A stretch of DNA of 64,000 nucleotides from JAEZHK01 sp040768845 (GCA_040768845.1 JAXGME010000003.1:1-64000); one strand, 5' to 3'; positions 25,738 to 35,014 are shown, numbered from the stretch's first letter. Notes: generated by a model from the letters alone, not told the origin. Translations and numbers: made by a program.

Positions 25738-28065
25738 ATGATCGATACCATCAAAAAGCGGGACGGCCGCGAAGTTCCCTTTACGCCGCTCAAGATCACG
25801 GAAGCGATCATGAAGGCATTCCAGGCAAGCGGAAGCGCCAAGACGGAGAAGACGGCGCAGGAATTGACGATGCAGGTCGTCGCCGAGCTGGAGTCCAGCG
25901 AGAACATCGGCGTGCCCACCGTGGAAGAGGTTCAGGACATGGTGGAGCGCGTGCTCATCGAAAACGGCTTTGTCCGCACCGCAAAGAGCTACATTCTCTA
26001 CCGGGCGGAGCGCTCCCGCGTGCGCGAAATGAATACGCGCCTGATGCGCATCTATGACGACATCACCTTCAAGCCCGCGCGGGATTCCGATATCAAGCGC
26101 GAGAACGCCAACATCAACGGCGACACCGCCATGGGCGCGATGCTCAAATACGGCACCGAGGGTGCAAAACAGTTCAACAGCCTCTTTGTGCTGCGCCCGG
26201 CCCATGCCGCCGCCCACGCCGAGGGCGATATTCATATCCACGACATGGATTTTCTGACGCTGACCACCACCTGCTGCCAGATCGACCTGATCAAGCTGTT
26301 TACCGGCGGCTTTTCCACCGGGCACGGCGTGCTGCGCGAGCCCAATGACATCTATTCCTACTCCGCGCTGGCCTGCATCGCCATCCAGGCCAACCAAAAC
26401 GACCAGCACGGCGGCCAGTCGGTGGTGAACTTTGACTATTCGATGGCCGAAGGCGTCAAAAAGACGTTCCGCAAGCGCTACCGCGACAATATGGTCCGCG
26501 CGCTGGAACTGACCACGCCCGTCGAAAACGCGCAGGCATTTGTTCGCGGGTATTATGACGAATTGAAGACCCGGGGCGTCGCGCCCACGCTGGTGGAAAA
26601 CGAGGCGTACAAGTCGGCAGAGCGCGACATTCTGGCCGCGCAGGGCCTCTCCGACGAGGAAATTGCCCGCGTGCAGGCGTTTTCGCAGCAGAAGGCCGCG
26701 GAGGAGACCGATCGCGCCACCTTCCAGGCCATGGAGGCGCTGATCCACAACCTGAACACCATGAATTCCCGCGCCGGCGCGCAGGTTCCCTTTTCCTCCA
26801 TCAACTACGGCATGGACACCTCGCCGGAAGGCCGCCTGGTGATGCGCAATCTCCTGCTTTCCACGGAACAGGGCCTCGGCGGCGGCGAAACGCCGATCTT
26901 CCCGATCCAGATCTTCCGGGTCAAGGAGGGCATCAATTACAACCCCGGTGACCCCAACTACGATCTTTTCAAGCTGGCCTGCCGCGTGTCGGCCAAGCGG
27001 CTGTTCCCCAATTTCTCGTTTCAGGATGCGCCCTACAACCTCAAGTACTATGTGCCCGGCCGCCCGGAGACGGAGATCTCCTACATGGGCTGCCGCACCC
27101 GCGTGATCGGCAACGTCCACGACGGGGAAAAGGAGATTTCCAATGGCCGCGGCAACCTGAGCTTCACCTCTGTCAACCTGCCGCGCCTGGCGATCAAGGC
27201 CAACCGCAACGTGGAGCAGTTCTTTTCCGAGCTGGATCGGACGATTGACCTGGTGTTTGATCAGCTCTTTGAGCGCTTCGAGATTCAGGCCGCCAAGAAG
27301 GTGCGCAATTTTCCGTTTTTGATGGGCCAGGGCGTATGGCTGGACAGTGAAAAGCTGGGCTGGGAGGACGAGGTCCGCGAGGTGCTCAAGCACGGCACGC
27401 TGTCCATGGGCTTTATCGGCCTTGCGGAAACGCTCAAGGCGCTCACCGGCCAGCATCACGGCGAAAGCCAGCAGGCACAGAACCTGGGCCTTGAGATTGT
27501 GGGCCACATGCGCGCCCGCTGCGACGAGAAGAGCGCCGAGACCGGCATGAACGTGACGCTTCTGGCCACCCCCGCGGAGGGCCTGTCCGGCCGGTTTGTG
27601 CGCCTTGACCGCGAGCGCTACGGCGTAATCCCCGGCGTCACCGACCGGGATTATTACACCAACAGCTTCCACGTGCCGGTGTATTTCCCCATCGGCGCGG
27701 TGGAGAAGATCCGCACCGAGGCGCCCTACCACGCGCTGACCAACGCCGGCCACATCTCCTATGTGGAGCTGGACGGAGATACCGCCCAGAACCTGGAGGC
27801 GTTTGAGAAGATCGTGCGGCTGATGAAGGAGAGCGGCGTCGGCTACGGCTCCATCAATCACCCTGTCGACCGGGACCCGATCTGCGGCTACAACGGCGTC
27901 ATCGGCGATACCTGCCCGCTGTGCGGCCGCTCCGAGGATGAGCACCAGTTTGAGCGCATCCGCCGGATTACCGGGTATCTGGTGGGCACGCTGGACCGCT
28001 TCAACAACGCCAAGCGCAGCGAGGAGGCCGACCGGCTCAAGCATTCCTGCAGTTGCGGCGAATAG
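25738..28065 (+). CDS. nrdD: Anaerobic ribonucleoside-triphosphate reductase
   Basis: The class III glycyl-radical enzyme that makes deoxyribonucleotides without oxygen. The 775-residue product starts with an ATP-cone (KRDGREVPFTPLKITEAI). It has the central catalytic region with conserved cysteines (TTTCCQIDL, GCRTR), a C-terminal zinc site (CGYNGVIGDTCPLCG plus CSCG), and the radical glycine Gly746 in RITGYLVGT. I chose the ATG at 25738 because it follows GGAGG and begins the ATP-cone; an upstream in-frame start would run through the promoter region. nrdG, its activase, follows 94 bp downstream. Confidence 0.97.
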   Translation: MIDTIKKRDGREVPFTPLKITEAIMKAFQASGSAKTEKTAQELTMQVVAELESSENIGVPTVEEVQDMVERVLIENGFVRTAKSYILYRAERSRVREMNTRLMRIYDDITFKPARDSDIKRENANINGDTAMGAMLKYGTEGAKQFNSLFVLRPAHAAAHAEGDIHIHDMDFLTLTTTCCQIDLIKLFTGGFSTGHGVLREPNDIYSYSALACIAIQANQNDQHGGQSVVNFDYSMAEGVKKTFRKRYRDNMVRALELTTPVENAQAFVRGYYDELKTRGVAPTLVENEAYKSAERDILAAQGLSDEEIARVQAFSQQKAAEETDRATFQAMEALIHNLNTMNSRAGAQVPFSSINYGMDTSPEGRLVMRNLLLSTEQGLGGGETPIFPIQIFRVKEGINYNPGDPNYDLFKLACRVSAKRLFPNFSFQDAPYNLKYYVPGRPETEISYMGCRTRVIGNVHDGEKEISNGRGNLSFTSVNLPRLAIKANRNVEQFFSELDRTIDLVFDQLFERFEIQAAKKVRNFPFLMGQGVWLDSEKLGWEDEVREVLKHGTLSMGFIGLAETLKALTGQHHGESQQAQNLGLEIVGHMRARCDEKSAETGMNVTLLATPAEGLSGRFVRLDRERYGVIPGVTDRDYYTNSFHVPVYFPIGAVEKIRTEAPYHALTNAGHISYVELDGDTAQNLEAFEKIVRLMKESGVGYGSINHPVDRDPICGYNGVIGDTCPLCGRSEDEHQFERIRRITGYLVGTLDRFNNAKRSEEADRLKHSCSCGE

Positions 28066-28159
28066 ACCGCTCGAAATCATCCGCACACAAACAGGCCGGT
28101 TTTCCCGCGGGCGCCCCGGCGCCCCGGGGGATCGGCCTGATGAAATGGGAGCGTTTCGT

Positions 28160-28651
28160 ATGACCATCCGGATCGCCGGCACCGTGCCGGAGTCCATTGT
28201 GGACGGGCCCGGCTTTCGCTTCACCGTGTTTACCCAGGGCTGCTTCCACGGCTGCCCGGGCTGCCACAACCCGGAAACCCACGACCCGGCGGGTGGCCGC
28301 GAGGTGGCGGCGGCGGAACTTGTCGAGGCGATGCGCGCGAATCCGCTCCTCGATGGGCTGACGCTGTCCGGCGGCGAGCCGTTTTTGCAGGCGGAACCCT
28401 GCCGCTTTCTCGCCGAGGCCGCCCACGGCATGGGGCTTACCGTCTGGGCGTACAGCGGCTACACCTATGAGCAGATTCTGGCCGACCCGGAGAAGATGCC
28501 CTTGCTCGCCGCCTGCGACGTGCTGGTGGACGGGCCGTTTATCCTGTCCCAGCGGACGCTGGAGAAGCGCTTTCGAGGGTCGAAAAACCAGCGCCTGATC
28601 GATGTGAAGCGGTCGCTTGAGCGCGGCGAGGTCGTGCTCGAGGAGCCCTGA
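28160..28651 (+). CDS. nrdG: Anaerobic ribonucleotide reductase activating protein
   Basis: A radical-SAM enzyme that installs the glycyl radical on NrdD. The 163-residue product shows the cluster motif CFHGCPGC (Cys28, Cys32, Cys35) and the SAM-binding LSGGEPFLQ. The start at 28160 follows GGGAGCG, and longer upstream frames lie within nrdD. It is the second gene of the nrdDG operon, and the helicase gene starts 13 bp after it. Confidence 0.95.
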   Translation: MTIRIAGTVPESIVDGPGFRFTVFTQGCFHGCPGCHNPETHDPAGGREVAAAELVEAMRANPLLDGLTLSGGEPFLQAEPCRFLAEAAHGMGLTVWAYSGYTYEQILADPEKMPLLAACDVLVDGPFILSQRTLEKRFRGSKNQRLIDVKRSLERGEVVLEEP

Positions 28652-28664
28652 AGGGAGAGAATCC

Positions 28665-30932
28665 ATGAACCTCGCGCAATACCTGAGCGCGCTCAGGCAA
28701 AACGAGGCCTTTATGCGAAACGTCGCCTGCTGGCGCGAGATCCCCGCGCGGGATGCCGTTTACGCGCCTTTTCCCGAGCAGGTGGACGGGGCGCTGCGCC
28801 GCGCGCTGGAGGCGCGGGGCATCCACAGGCTCTACAGCCATCAGCGGGCGGCCTTTGACGCGCTGGCGGAGGGCCGCAGCATTGTGGTGGTCACGCCCAC
28901 CGCGTCCGGAAAGACGCTGAGCTACAACCTGTCCGTCCTTAACGCCATCCGACGCGATCCCTCCGCCCGGGCGCTGTATCTGTTCCCGACAAAGGCCCTC
29001 TCCAGCGATCAGGTTTCGGAGCTTTACGAAGTCATCGAAGCCATGGGCGCGGAGATCAAGGCATTCACCTACGATGGCGACACTGCCGCCAGCGCCCGCA
29101 CGGCCATCCGCCAGGCGGGCCATATCGTGGTCACCAATCCGGACATGCTGCACGCAGGCATTTTGCCCCACCACACCAAGTGGGTGAAGCTCTTTGAAAA
29201 CCTGCGCTACGTGGTGATCGACGAAATCCACGCCTACCGGGGCGTGTTCGGCTCGAACCTCGCCAATGTGATCCGGCGGCTCAAGCGCATCTGCGCCTTC
29301 TACGGCGCACACCCGCAGTTCATCTGCTGCTCCGCAACCATCGCCAACCCTGCGGAGCTGAGCCGCGCCATGACCGGGGAGGACGTATTCGCCATCGAGC
29401 AAAACGGCGCGCCCGCCGCCCGGAAGCACGTGATCTTCTACAATCCGCCGGTGGTGAACCGGCAGTTGGGCATCCGCGCGGGCTCCCTGCCCGAAGCGCG
29501 GAAAATTGCCGTGGACCTGATCAAAAACGACATCCAGACCATCGTATTTGCCCGGAGCCGCCTCGCCGTCGAGGTGATGGTGAAGTCCCTCAAGGACGTA
29601 GTGCGGGAGCCGCTGGGGGAGGCCGGCCGCGTGCGCGGCTACCGGGGCGGCTATCTGCCCTCGCTCCGGCGGCAGATCGAAAAGGCACTCCGCGCGGGCG
29701 AGGTGACGGCGGTGGTTTCCACCAACGCGCTGGAACTGGGCATCGACATCGGCCAGTTGGACGTGTGCCTGCTGTGCGGCTACCCCGGCACCATTGCCAG
29801 CACCTGGCAGCAGGCCGGTCGCGCCGGGCGGCGCCAGGGCGAATCGCTGACAATCCTGGTGGCCGGCTCGAGCCCCCTCGATCAGTACATCGTCGGCCAT
29901 CCGGATTTCTTCTTCGGCCAGTCGCCGGAGCGGGCGCTGATCAATCCGGACAACCTCTACATCCTCATCAATCACCTGAAGTGCGCCGCCTATGAGCTGC
30001 CCTTCGGGGAGGGCGAGCGCTTCGGCGGCCTTCCCTCCACCGGCGAGATGCTGGAGTACCTGGCCGAGGAGCGCATCCTGCAAAAGACCGGCGGCCGCTA
30101 TTACTGGATGGCCGAGGAATTTCCGCAGGCGGGCATCAGCCTCCGGTCCGCGTCGGATCAGAACTTCGTGATCATCGACATCACCCAGCCCACAAGCCAC
30201 CGGGTGATTGGCGAGATGGACCGCTTCACCGTGCCGATGCTTTTGCACCAGTACGCCATCTACCTGCACGAGGGGCGGCAGTTCCAGGTGGAGCGGCTGG
30301 ACTTTGACAACAAAAAGGCCTATGTGCGCGCGGTGGACGTGGACTACTACACCGATGCCAACCTGACCGTCAGCGTCAAGGTGCTGGACGATTTTGACGC
30401 TCATCCGATGGGCGAAATGGAGCGGCACCGGGGCGAGGTGCTGGTCAGCACCATCGTGACGCTCTTCAAAAAGATGAAGCTGGACACTCAGGAGAATCTG
30501 GGCTGGGGCCCGGTGACGCTGCCGGAGCTTGAGATGCAGACCACCGCCTGCTGGTGGGTGATGCCTGAGGCGCTGGAGGACGATCACGGGCGCGAAATGG
30601 TGCAGACCGCCATGGTGGGGTTGGCGCACCTGATGCGGGGCATCGCACCGGCGTACCTGATGTGCGCGCCGGGGGACATCCACGTCAGCTACCACACGCG
30701 GGATTCCTTTACCAAGCGTCCCACGCTGTTTCTGAACGACAGCACGCCGGGCGGACTGGGGCTGTCCGACAGGGTATACGAAATGGACGCGGAGCTGTTC
30801 CGGCGGGCGCTGGAAGCCCTTGACGCCTGCCCCTGCGAGGACGGCTGCCCCGCCTGCATCGGTGCGGCGGCCCAGGGAGCGAAGTCCGCGCTCCGTTCCA
30901 TCCTGGTCAGGCTATGCGGAGGGGTCGCATGA
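28665..30932 (+). CDS. DEAD/DEAH-box helicase of the MrfA (YprA) type
   Basis: A 755-residue superfamily 2 helicase. Motif I is TPTASGKT (about 77-84), motif II DEIH (186-189), motif III CSATI, and motif VI QQAGRAGRR. The C-terminal DUF1998-like part ends with four cysteines in CPCEDGCPAC (about 722-731), the zinc-binding site that marks MrfA. B. subtilis MrfA acts with MrfB in mitomycin C damage repair. Here the stop codon overlaps the start of an AlkX-like glycosylase gene (ATGA), pointing to a joint role in DNA crosslink repair. AAGGGAGAG precedes the ATG. Naming it MrfA is by family resemblance. Confidence 0.9.
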   Translation: MNLAQYLSALRQNEAFMRNVACWREIPARDAVYAPFPEQVDGALRRALEARGIHRLYSHQRAAFDALAEGRSIVVVTPTASGKTLSYNLSVLNAIRRDPSARALYLFPTKALSSDQVSELYEVIEAMGAEIKAFTYDGDTAASARTAIRQAGHIVVTNPDMLHAGILPHHTKWVKLFENLRYVVIDEIHAYRGVFGSNLANVIRRLKRICAFYGAHPQFICCSATIANPAELSRAMTGEDVFAIEQNGAPAARKHVIFYNPPVVNRQLGIRAGSLPEARKIAVDLIKNDIQTIVFARSRLAVEVMVKSLKDVVREPLGEAGRVRGYRGGYLPSLRRQIEKALRAGEVTAVVSTNALELGIDIGQLDVCLLCGYPGTIASTWQQAGRAGRRQGESLTILVAGSSPLDQYIVGHPDFFFGQSPERALINPDNLYILINHLKCAAYELPFGEGERFGGLPSTGEMLEYLAEERILQKTGGRYYWMAEEFPQAGISLRSASDQNFVIIDITQPTSHRVIGEMDRFTVPMLLHQYAIYLHEGRQFQVERLDFDNKKAYVRAVDVDYYTDANLTVSVKVLDDFDAHPMGEMERHRGEVLVSTIVTLFKKMKLDTQENLGWGPVTLPELEMQTTACWWVMPEALEDDHGREMVQTAMVGLAHLMRGIAPAYLMCAPGDIHVSYHTRDSFTKRPTLFLNDSTPGGLGLSDRVYEMDAELFRRALEALDACPCEDGCPACIGAAAQGAKSALRSILVRLCGGVA

Positions 30933-32092
30933 AGCTGACCGGGGCCGAGGCGCGACGCTACCTCAGCCATCTGCACTTTGAGCGGCCCATCGAAGCCGGA
31001 ACGCCGGCGGGCAGGGTGTATGAGCAGATTTCGCGGCGCGGCTGCGTGCAGTACGACCCGTTGGACGTGGTGGGCCGCAACGCCGATCTCGTGCTGCAAA
31101 GCCGCATCCCCGGCTACCGGCCCGAGCATCTGCTTCAGGCGCTCTACGGGGAACGGACGCTCATGGAGGGGTTTGACAAGAACCTTTGCATCTACCCCGC
31201 GGCGGACTACCCGTACTTTGCCCGCGCGCGGCGGGCGGGGGCCGGCTGGTTCTTTCCGGAAAGCGAGGCCGTCCGAAGCTGCGCCGGGGATGTGCTGCGG
31301 GCGGTCGAGGCCCGCGGCGCGCTGTGTTCCGACGATCTGCCACTCCACGACAAGGTTTCATGGCCCTGGGGCCCGACCAAGCTGAGCCGGGCGGCGCTGG
31401 AGAGCCTTTGGCTGCGGGGCGATCTGATCCTGCACCACCGGAGTGGCGCGCGGCGCTACTACGATCTGACCGCCCGCCACCTGCCGGGCGACTTGATCGC
31501 CGCCGCCGACCCCAATCCGGAGGAGGAGGACTACCATGCCTGGCAGATGCTGCGGCGCATCGGCAGCGTAGGGATGCTGCCGGACAGACCCAGCGACGCG
31601 CTGCTGGGCCTTGACCTCAAGGCGGCGGCGCGCCGGGCGGCGGTCGCGCGGCTCATTTCGGAGGGAAGGCTGATCCAAGCGCAGGTGGAGGGCCTCAATA
31701 AGCCGGTCTATCTGCGCGCGGAGGACCTGCCCGCGCTTTACGGCGCGCTCGCCTCGGAACCGGACGGCCGCATGCGCGCAATCGCGCCGCTGGACAACAT
31801 GATCTGGGACCGGCGGCTGATCGAGTCGCTCTTTGGCTTTTCGTACCGGTGGGAGGTCTACGTGCCCGCCGCCGAGCGTCGATACGGCTACTATGTGCTG
31901 CCGGTCCACTACCGGGATGAATTTGTCGCCCGGTTTGAGCCGAGGCACTTTCGCGGGGGCAAGCTCACCATTGCGCGCTGGTGGTGGGAGAAGCGGCCCG
32001 CCCCCGGCATGAAGGCGGCCCGACGGGCGTGCCTCCGGGACTTCGCCCGCTATCTCGGCGCGGACGGCTTTGAAATACTGGAGGAATTCTAG
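30929..32092 (+). CDS. Winged-helix DNA glycosylase of the AlkX/YcaQ (HTH_42) family
   Basis: A 387-residue protein of the HTH_42 family, which includes E. coli YcaQ/AlkX and Streptomyces AlkZ, enzymes that unhook DNA interstrand crosslinks. The catalytic Q-phi-D motif of the AlkX branch appears as Gln41-Tyr42-Asp43 in RGCVQYDPLDVV, close to its place in YcaQ. The family end segment PVHYRDEFVARFEPR is also present. The ATG overlaps the stop of the helicase gene by 4 bp and has GGAGGGG upstream, so the pair is translationally coupled. Substrate preference cannot be read from sequence. Confidence 0.88.
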   Translation: MKLTGAEARRYLSHLHFERPIEAGTPAGRVYEQISRRGCVQYDPLDVVGRNADLVLQSRIPGYRPEHLLQALYGERTLMEGFDKNLCIYPAADYPYFARARRAGAGWFFPESEAVRSCAGDVLRAVEARGALCSDDLPLHDKVSWPWGPTKLSRAALESLWLRGDLILHHRSGARRYYDLTARHLPGDLIAAADPNPEEEDYHAWQMLRRIGSVGMLPDRPSDALLGLDLKAAARRAAVARLISEGRLIQAQVEGLNKPVYLRAEDLPALYGALASEPDGRMRAIAPLDNMIWDRRLIESLFGFSYRWEVYVPAAERRYGYYVLPVHYRDEFVARFEPRHFRGGKLTIARWWWEKRPAPGMKAARRACLRDFARYLGADGFEILEEF

Positions 32093-32148
32093 TCTACCGG
32101 AGAAGCGCCGCGCATACCCATTGCCAGGCCCCTCGAGGGAGGTAAGGG

Positions 32149-33270
32149 ATGCGCGTTTTTTTCATTTGGCTGATTTTTCTGGTTATCCTGGCGCAGGGTT
32201 CGGCGCTCGCCTCGGCCGACGGCGCGGCGCCCGATGTCGCCGCCCGCGCCAGCGTGTTGATGGACCGCGCCAGCGGGCGCGTTCTGTACGCGCAGAACGC
32301 GGACGAGCTGGCGCCCATCGCGTCCACCACCAAGATCATGACCGCCCTTCTGGCGCTCGAACGCTCACGGCCCGATGAGATCGTGACCGCCGGCAAAAAT
32401 GCCGCCGGCGTCACCGGTACGTCAATCTACCTGTCGGAAGGCGAACAGTTGACCATGGAGCAGATGCTGCTGGGGCTGATGCTGCGCTCCGGAAACGACG
32501 CGGCAGTGGCCATCGCGGAGCACGTGGCGGGCAGCGTGGACGCCTTTGCGGCCCTGATGAACGCTCGGGCAAGGGCGCTTGGCGCCGAGGCCCATTTTAC
32601 CAACCCCAATGGCCTCGACCAGGGGGAAAACGGCGCGTCGGCTCTGGGGCTGGCGAAGATCGCCTGTCAGGCGCTGGAGAATCCGTCTTTCAGGGCGCTG
32701 GTCGCCACTTCTTCGGCAACCATCCCATGGCGCGGGAACGCCTATCCCCGCAGTCTGACCAACAAAAACCGGCTGCTCAAAACCTACGAGGGCGCGACGG
32801 GGGTCAAGACCGGCTTTACCAGCCGCGCGGGCCGCTGTCTGGTGTTCTCCGCGCAGCGGGGCGGGATGGAACTGGTGGGCGTGGTGCTGAATTGTGGCGC
32901 GTGGTTTGACGCGGCGGCATTTCTGCTGGACTGGGGTTTTGAGCATTTCCACCCGGTGCGGCTGCTGGCAGCCGGGGAGATTGCCGCGGAAATCTCCGTA
33001 GACGGCGGCGTGCAGGACTACGTCTGCGCCGCGATCCGCGGAGATTTTTCCGTGCCGATCGCGGACAACGAGCGGTGCGAGCTGAAGCTGGACCTCCCCG
33101 AGCGCCTGGAGGCGCCGGTGGCCGCGGGGCAGGCGCTGGGCTTTGCCCGCGCGGTGGCGGACGGCCGGACGATCGCCTCCGCGCCGCTCTATGCGGCGGA
33201 GGCGGTGGAAAAGCGGAACTACGCGTCGATCCTGGAGCGGCTGATGCGCTTTTGGCGGCTGTGGCCCTAG
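32149..33270 (+). CDS. Serine-type D-Ala-D-Ala carboxypeptidase (DacF/DacD-like)
   Basis: A low-molecular-weight penicillin-binding protein that trims the terminal D-Ala of peptidoglycan peptides. The 373-residue product has a signal peptide (about 1-22) and the three S11 motifs: STTK (59-62), SGN (114-116) and KTG (220-222), followed by the C-terminal PBP5-type beta domain and an amphipathic tail that may anchor it to the membrane. It lacks nothing needed for activity. Its TAG stop codon is the first three bases of a 163-bp palindromic repeat (33268-33430). Confidence 0.94.
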   Translation: MRVFFIWLIFLVILAQGSALASADGAAPDVAARASVLMDRASGRVLYAQNADELAPIASTTKIMTALLALERSRPDEIVTAGKNAAGVTGTSIYLSEGEQLTMEQMLLGLMLRSGNDAAVAIAEHVAGSVDAFAALMNARARALGAEAHFTNPNGLDQGENGASALGLAKIACQALENPSFRALVATSSATIPWRGNAYPRSLTNKNRLLKTYEGATGVKTGFTSRAGRCLVFSAQRGGMELVGVVLNCGAWFDAAAFLLDWGFEHFHPVRLLAAGEIAAEISVDGGVQDYVCAAIRGDFSVPIADNERCELKLDLPERLEAPVAAGQALGFARAVADGRTIASAPLYAAEAVEKRNYASILERLMRFWRLWP

Positions 33271-33430
33271 TGTTTGTTCACTACAGAATCTGCGCTTTCG
33301 TCGGTTCTTTTCGCCCCCGGCGGTGTCGCTCTCCGCTTGAAATACCTCCAGTATTCCTGCGCTTCGGCTCCTTGCCGGGAACAAAAATCCCCCGACGGAT
33401 TCATCATCTTCTGTAATGGATGAACCACTA
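33268..33430. repeat. Palindromic interspersed element, copy 1 (163 bp)
   Basis: An imperfect inverted repeat that starts TAGTG at the dacD-like stop codon and ends CACTA before the convergent cysteine desulfurase gene. The left arm (TAGTGTTTGTTCACTACAGA) mirrors the right arm. The core GGTGTCGCTCTCCGCTTGA, then a small stem (AATAC/GTATT, 5-nt loop), then CCTGCGCTTCGGCTCC, is shared with copies at 50068-50228 and 63890-64000. TA at both ends suggests a TA target duplication like that of IS630/Tc1-type miniature elements. It has no coding capacity. Confidence 0.75.
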
Positions 33431-33436
33431 GCAGGA

Positions 33437-34582
33437 TCAGAGGCCCTCTTTTGCGATGGAACGGACGGCGGCCAGCAAGGCGTCGATCTCCTCATGGGTG
33501 TTGGCGTGGCCCACGCTGGCCCGCACCGCGCCGCGCTTTAGGGTGCCCAGCGCCGCGTGCGCGCCCGGCGCGCAGTGCAGCCCGCCCCGCACCGCAAAGC
33601 CCCTCTGATCCAGCGCGTCGGCCACCGCGCCGGAGGGATAATCCGCCAGGTTAAAGCTGACGAGCCCCGCCCGCGCCTCCGCATTCTTGGGTCCGTACAC
33701 GGTTGCGCCGGGCTGGGCGGCCAGTCCGCGCAGCAGATGGTCCGTCAGGTCGCGCTCATGGCGCGCAATCGTATTGAGATGCTCCAGCACGTAGCCCGCG
33801 CCGGCGTTCAGCCCCGCGATGCCCGGAAGGTTGAGGGTGCCGCTCTCGTATCGCTCCGGGCCGTCCGCGTTCTGCCGCATGCTTTCGGAGGATGCGCCGG
33901 TCCCTCCCTCCCGGAGGGTGTTCAGTGCGAGCCCCGGGCGGATGTACAGGCCGCCGGTGCCCTGGGGCCCTAAAAGCCCCTTGTGCCCGGGAAAGGCATA
34001 CAGGTGGCAGCCCATTTTGCCCACGTCCGCCGGCATGGAGCCCAGCGCCTGCGCACCGTCCACCAAAAATAGGAGTCCGTTTTTTGCGCAGCACGCACCC
34101 ACCTCCGAAACCGGCTGGAGCGCGCCGGTCACGTTGGATGCCTGGGTCAGCGCCACCATGCGCGTCTTTTTCGTCAGCGCGCCCGTTACCGCGGCCGGGT
34201 CCAGGATGCCTTCCGCGCTGACCGGGAGCAGCGTCACCGAGATCTGAGCGCGGTCGGCAAGTGCCATCAGCACCCGAAGCACGCTGTTGTGCTCCGCCGT
34301 CGTGGAGATCACGTGGTCGCCTCGGCGCAGCGCGCCCTTGATGGCCAGATTCAGCGCGTCCGTGCAGTTGAAGCAGTGGATGATCGAGAGGGGATCGCCG
34401 GCGCCGATCATTTCCGCCAGGCGTTCCCGTGCCTCCAGCACGATCCGGGCCGCGGCCAGCGCCCGGGCGTGGCCGGAGCGGCCCGGATTGGCGTTGGACG
34501 CCGTCAGTGCGTCCGCGACGGCGTCCAGTACGGCGGGCGGTTTCGGATGACTGGTCGCCGCGTTGTCCAGATAGATCATCAT
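33437..34582 (-). CDS. Cysteine desulfurase family protein (class V aminotransferase fold)
   Basis: A PLP enzyme of 381 residues that probably removes sulfur (or selenium) from cysteine (or selenocysteine). Features are the N-terminal IYLDNAATSHPKPPAV, the PLP lysine in FPGHKGLLG (Lys201), and the active-site cysteine in GGLHCAPGAH (Cys337). It is nearest to the group often found beside DUF3343 genes, and one lies divergently upstream here. Either of two adjacent ATGs may be used; the GGGGGG site slightly favours the second (34579). It is not in a suf or isc cluster, so a specialised sulfur/selenium role is possible. Confidence 0.88.
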   Translation of the reverse strand: MMIYLDNAATSHPKPPAVLDAVADALTASNANPGRSGHARALAAARIVLEARERLAEMIGAGDPLSIIHCFNCTDALNLAIKGALRRGDHVISTTAEHNSVLRVLMALADRAQISVTLLPVSAEGILDPAAVTGALTKKTRMVALTQASNVTGALQPVSEVGACCAKNGLLFLVDGAQALGSMPADVGKMGCHLYAFPGHKGLLGPQGTGGLYIRPGLALNTLREGGTGASSESMRQNADGPERYESGTLNLPGIAGLNAGAGYVLEHLNTIARHERDLTDHLLRGLAAQPGATVYGPKNAEARAGLVSFNLADYPSGAVADALDQRGFAVRGGLHCAPGAHAALGTLKRGAVRASVGHANTHEEIDALLAAVRSIAKEGL

Positions 34583-34663
34583 GCACACCCCCCTGAGCCT
34601 CGTCGTACAATATACGGATGAAAACGCGCGGCTATGTCGCGCGGGCAAAGGAGCGATGTCGGC

Positions 34664-34945
34664 ATGGAAGAAGTCGTCGGCGTGGCCGCATTCCGTTCAA
34701 GACAGCAGGTGATGCGCTTTGAGGGCGTGTTGCGGAGGGCGGGGATCAACGTCCGCGTCATATCGACGCCCCGGGACGTGGCCATCGGCTGCGGTCTTTC
34801 GGTGGAGTTTCCAATCCGCGACGCGCAGACCGTGCAGTCGATCCTGGGGCGCGCCCATGTGCCCAACCTGATCGGTCTGTACCAGATTGACCGCCGGGGC
34901 GGCGGACGGCCGAGACTCACGGCGCTTTCGCACGCCGGAATGTAA
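34664..34945 (+). CDS. DUF3343 small protein
   Basis: A 93-residue protein. Its beginning, EEVVGVAAFRSRQQVMRFEG, and the segment VISTPRDVAIGCGLSVEF, with a single conserved-looking cysteine, match DUF3343. Members are commonly found near cysteine desulfurases and selenium-related genes in Clostridia. Here the desulfurase gene is divergent with about 80 bp between. Function is unknown, and sulfur or selenium handling is inferred from context. AAAGGAG lies 10 bp before the ATG. Confidence 0.75.
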   Translation: MEEVVGVAAFRSRQQVMRFEGVLRRAGINVRVISTPRDVAIGCGLSVEFPIRDAQTVQSILGRAHVPNLIGLYQIDRRGGGRPRLTALSHAGM

Positions 34946-34960
34946 AATCCTGCGGTTTGA

Positions 34961-34990
34961 TTGTGCGCGCGCCCGGTTATATCGTATAAT
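34961..34990 (+). promoter_or_regulatory. Candidate promoter of nth
   Basis: TTGTGC (34961-34966), 18 bp spacer, TATAAT (34985-34990), 24 bp before the nth start. Confidence 0.5.
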
Positions 34991-35014
34991 AAACTGTACG
35001 AAAGCGGGGCGGTC

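Noticed and set aside
25489..28431. Upstream extension of the thyX frame across nrdD and nrdG
   Set aside because: It is antisense to nrdD/nrdG. ThyX homology begins at about 25479, where a TTG with a ribosome site occurs.
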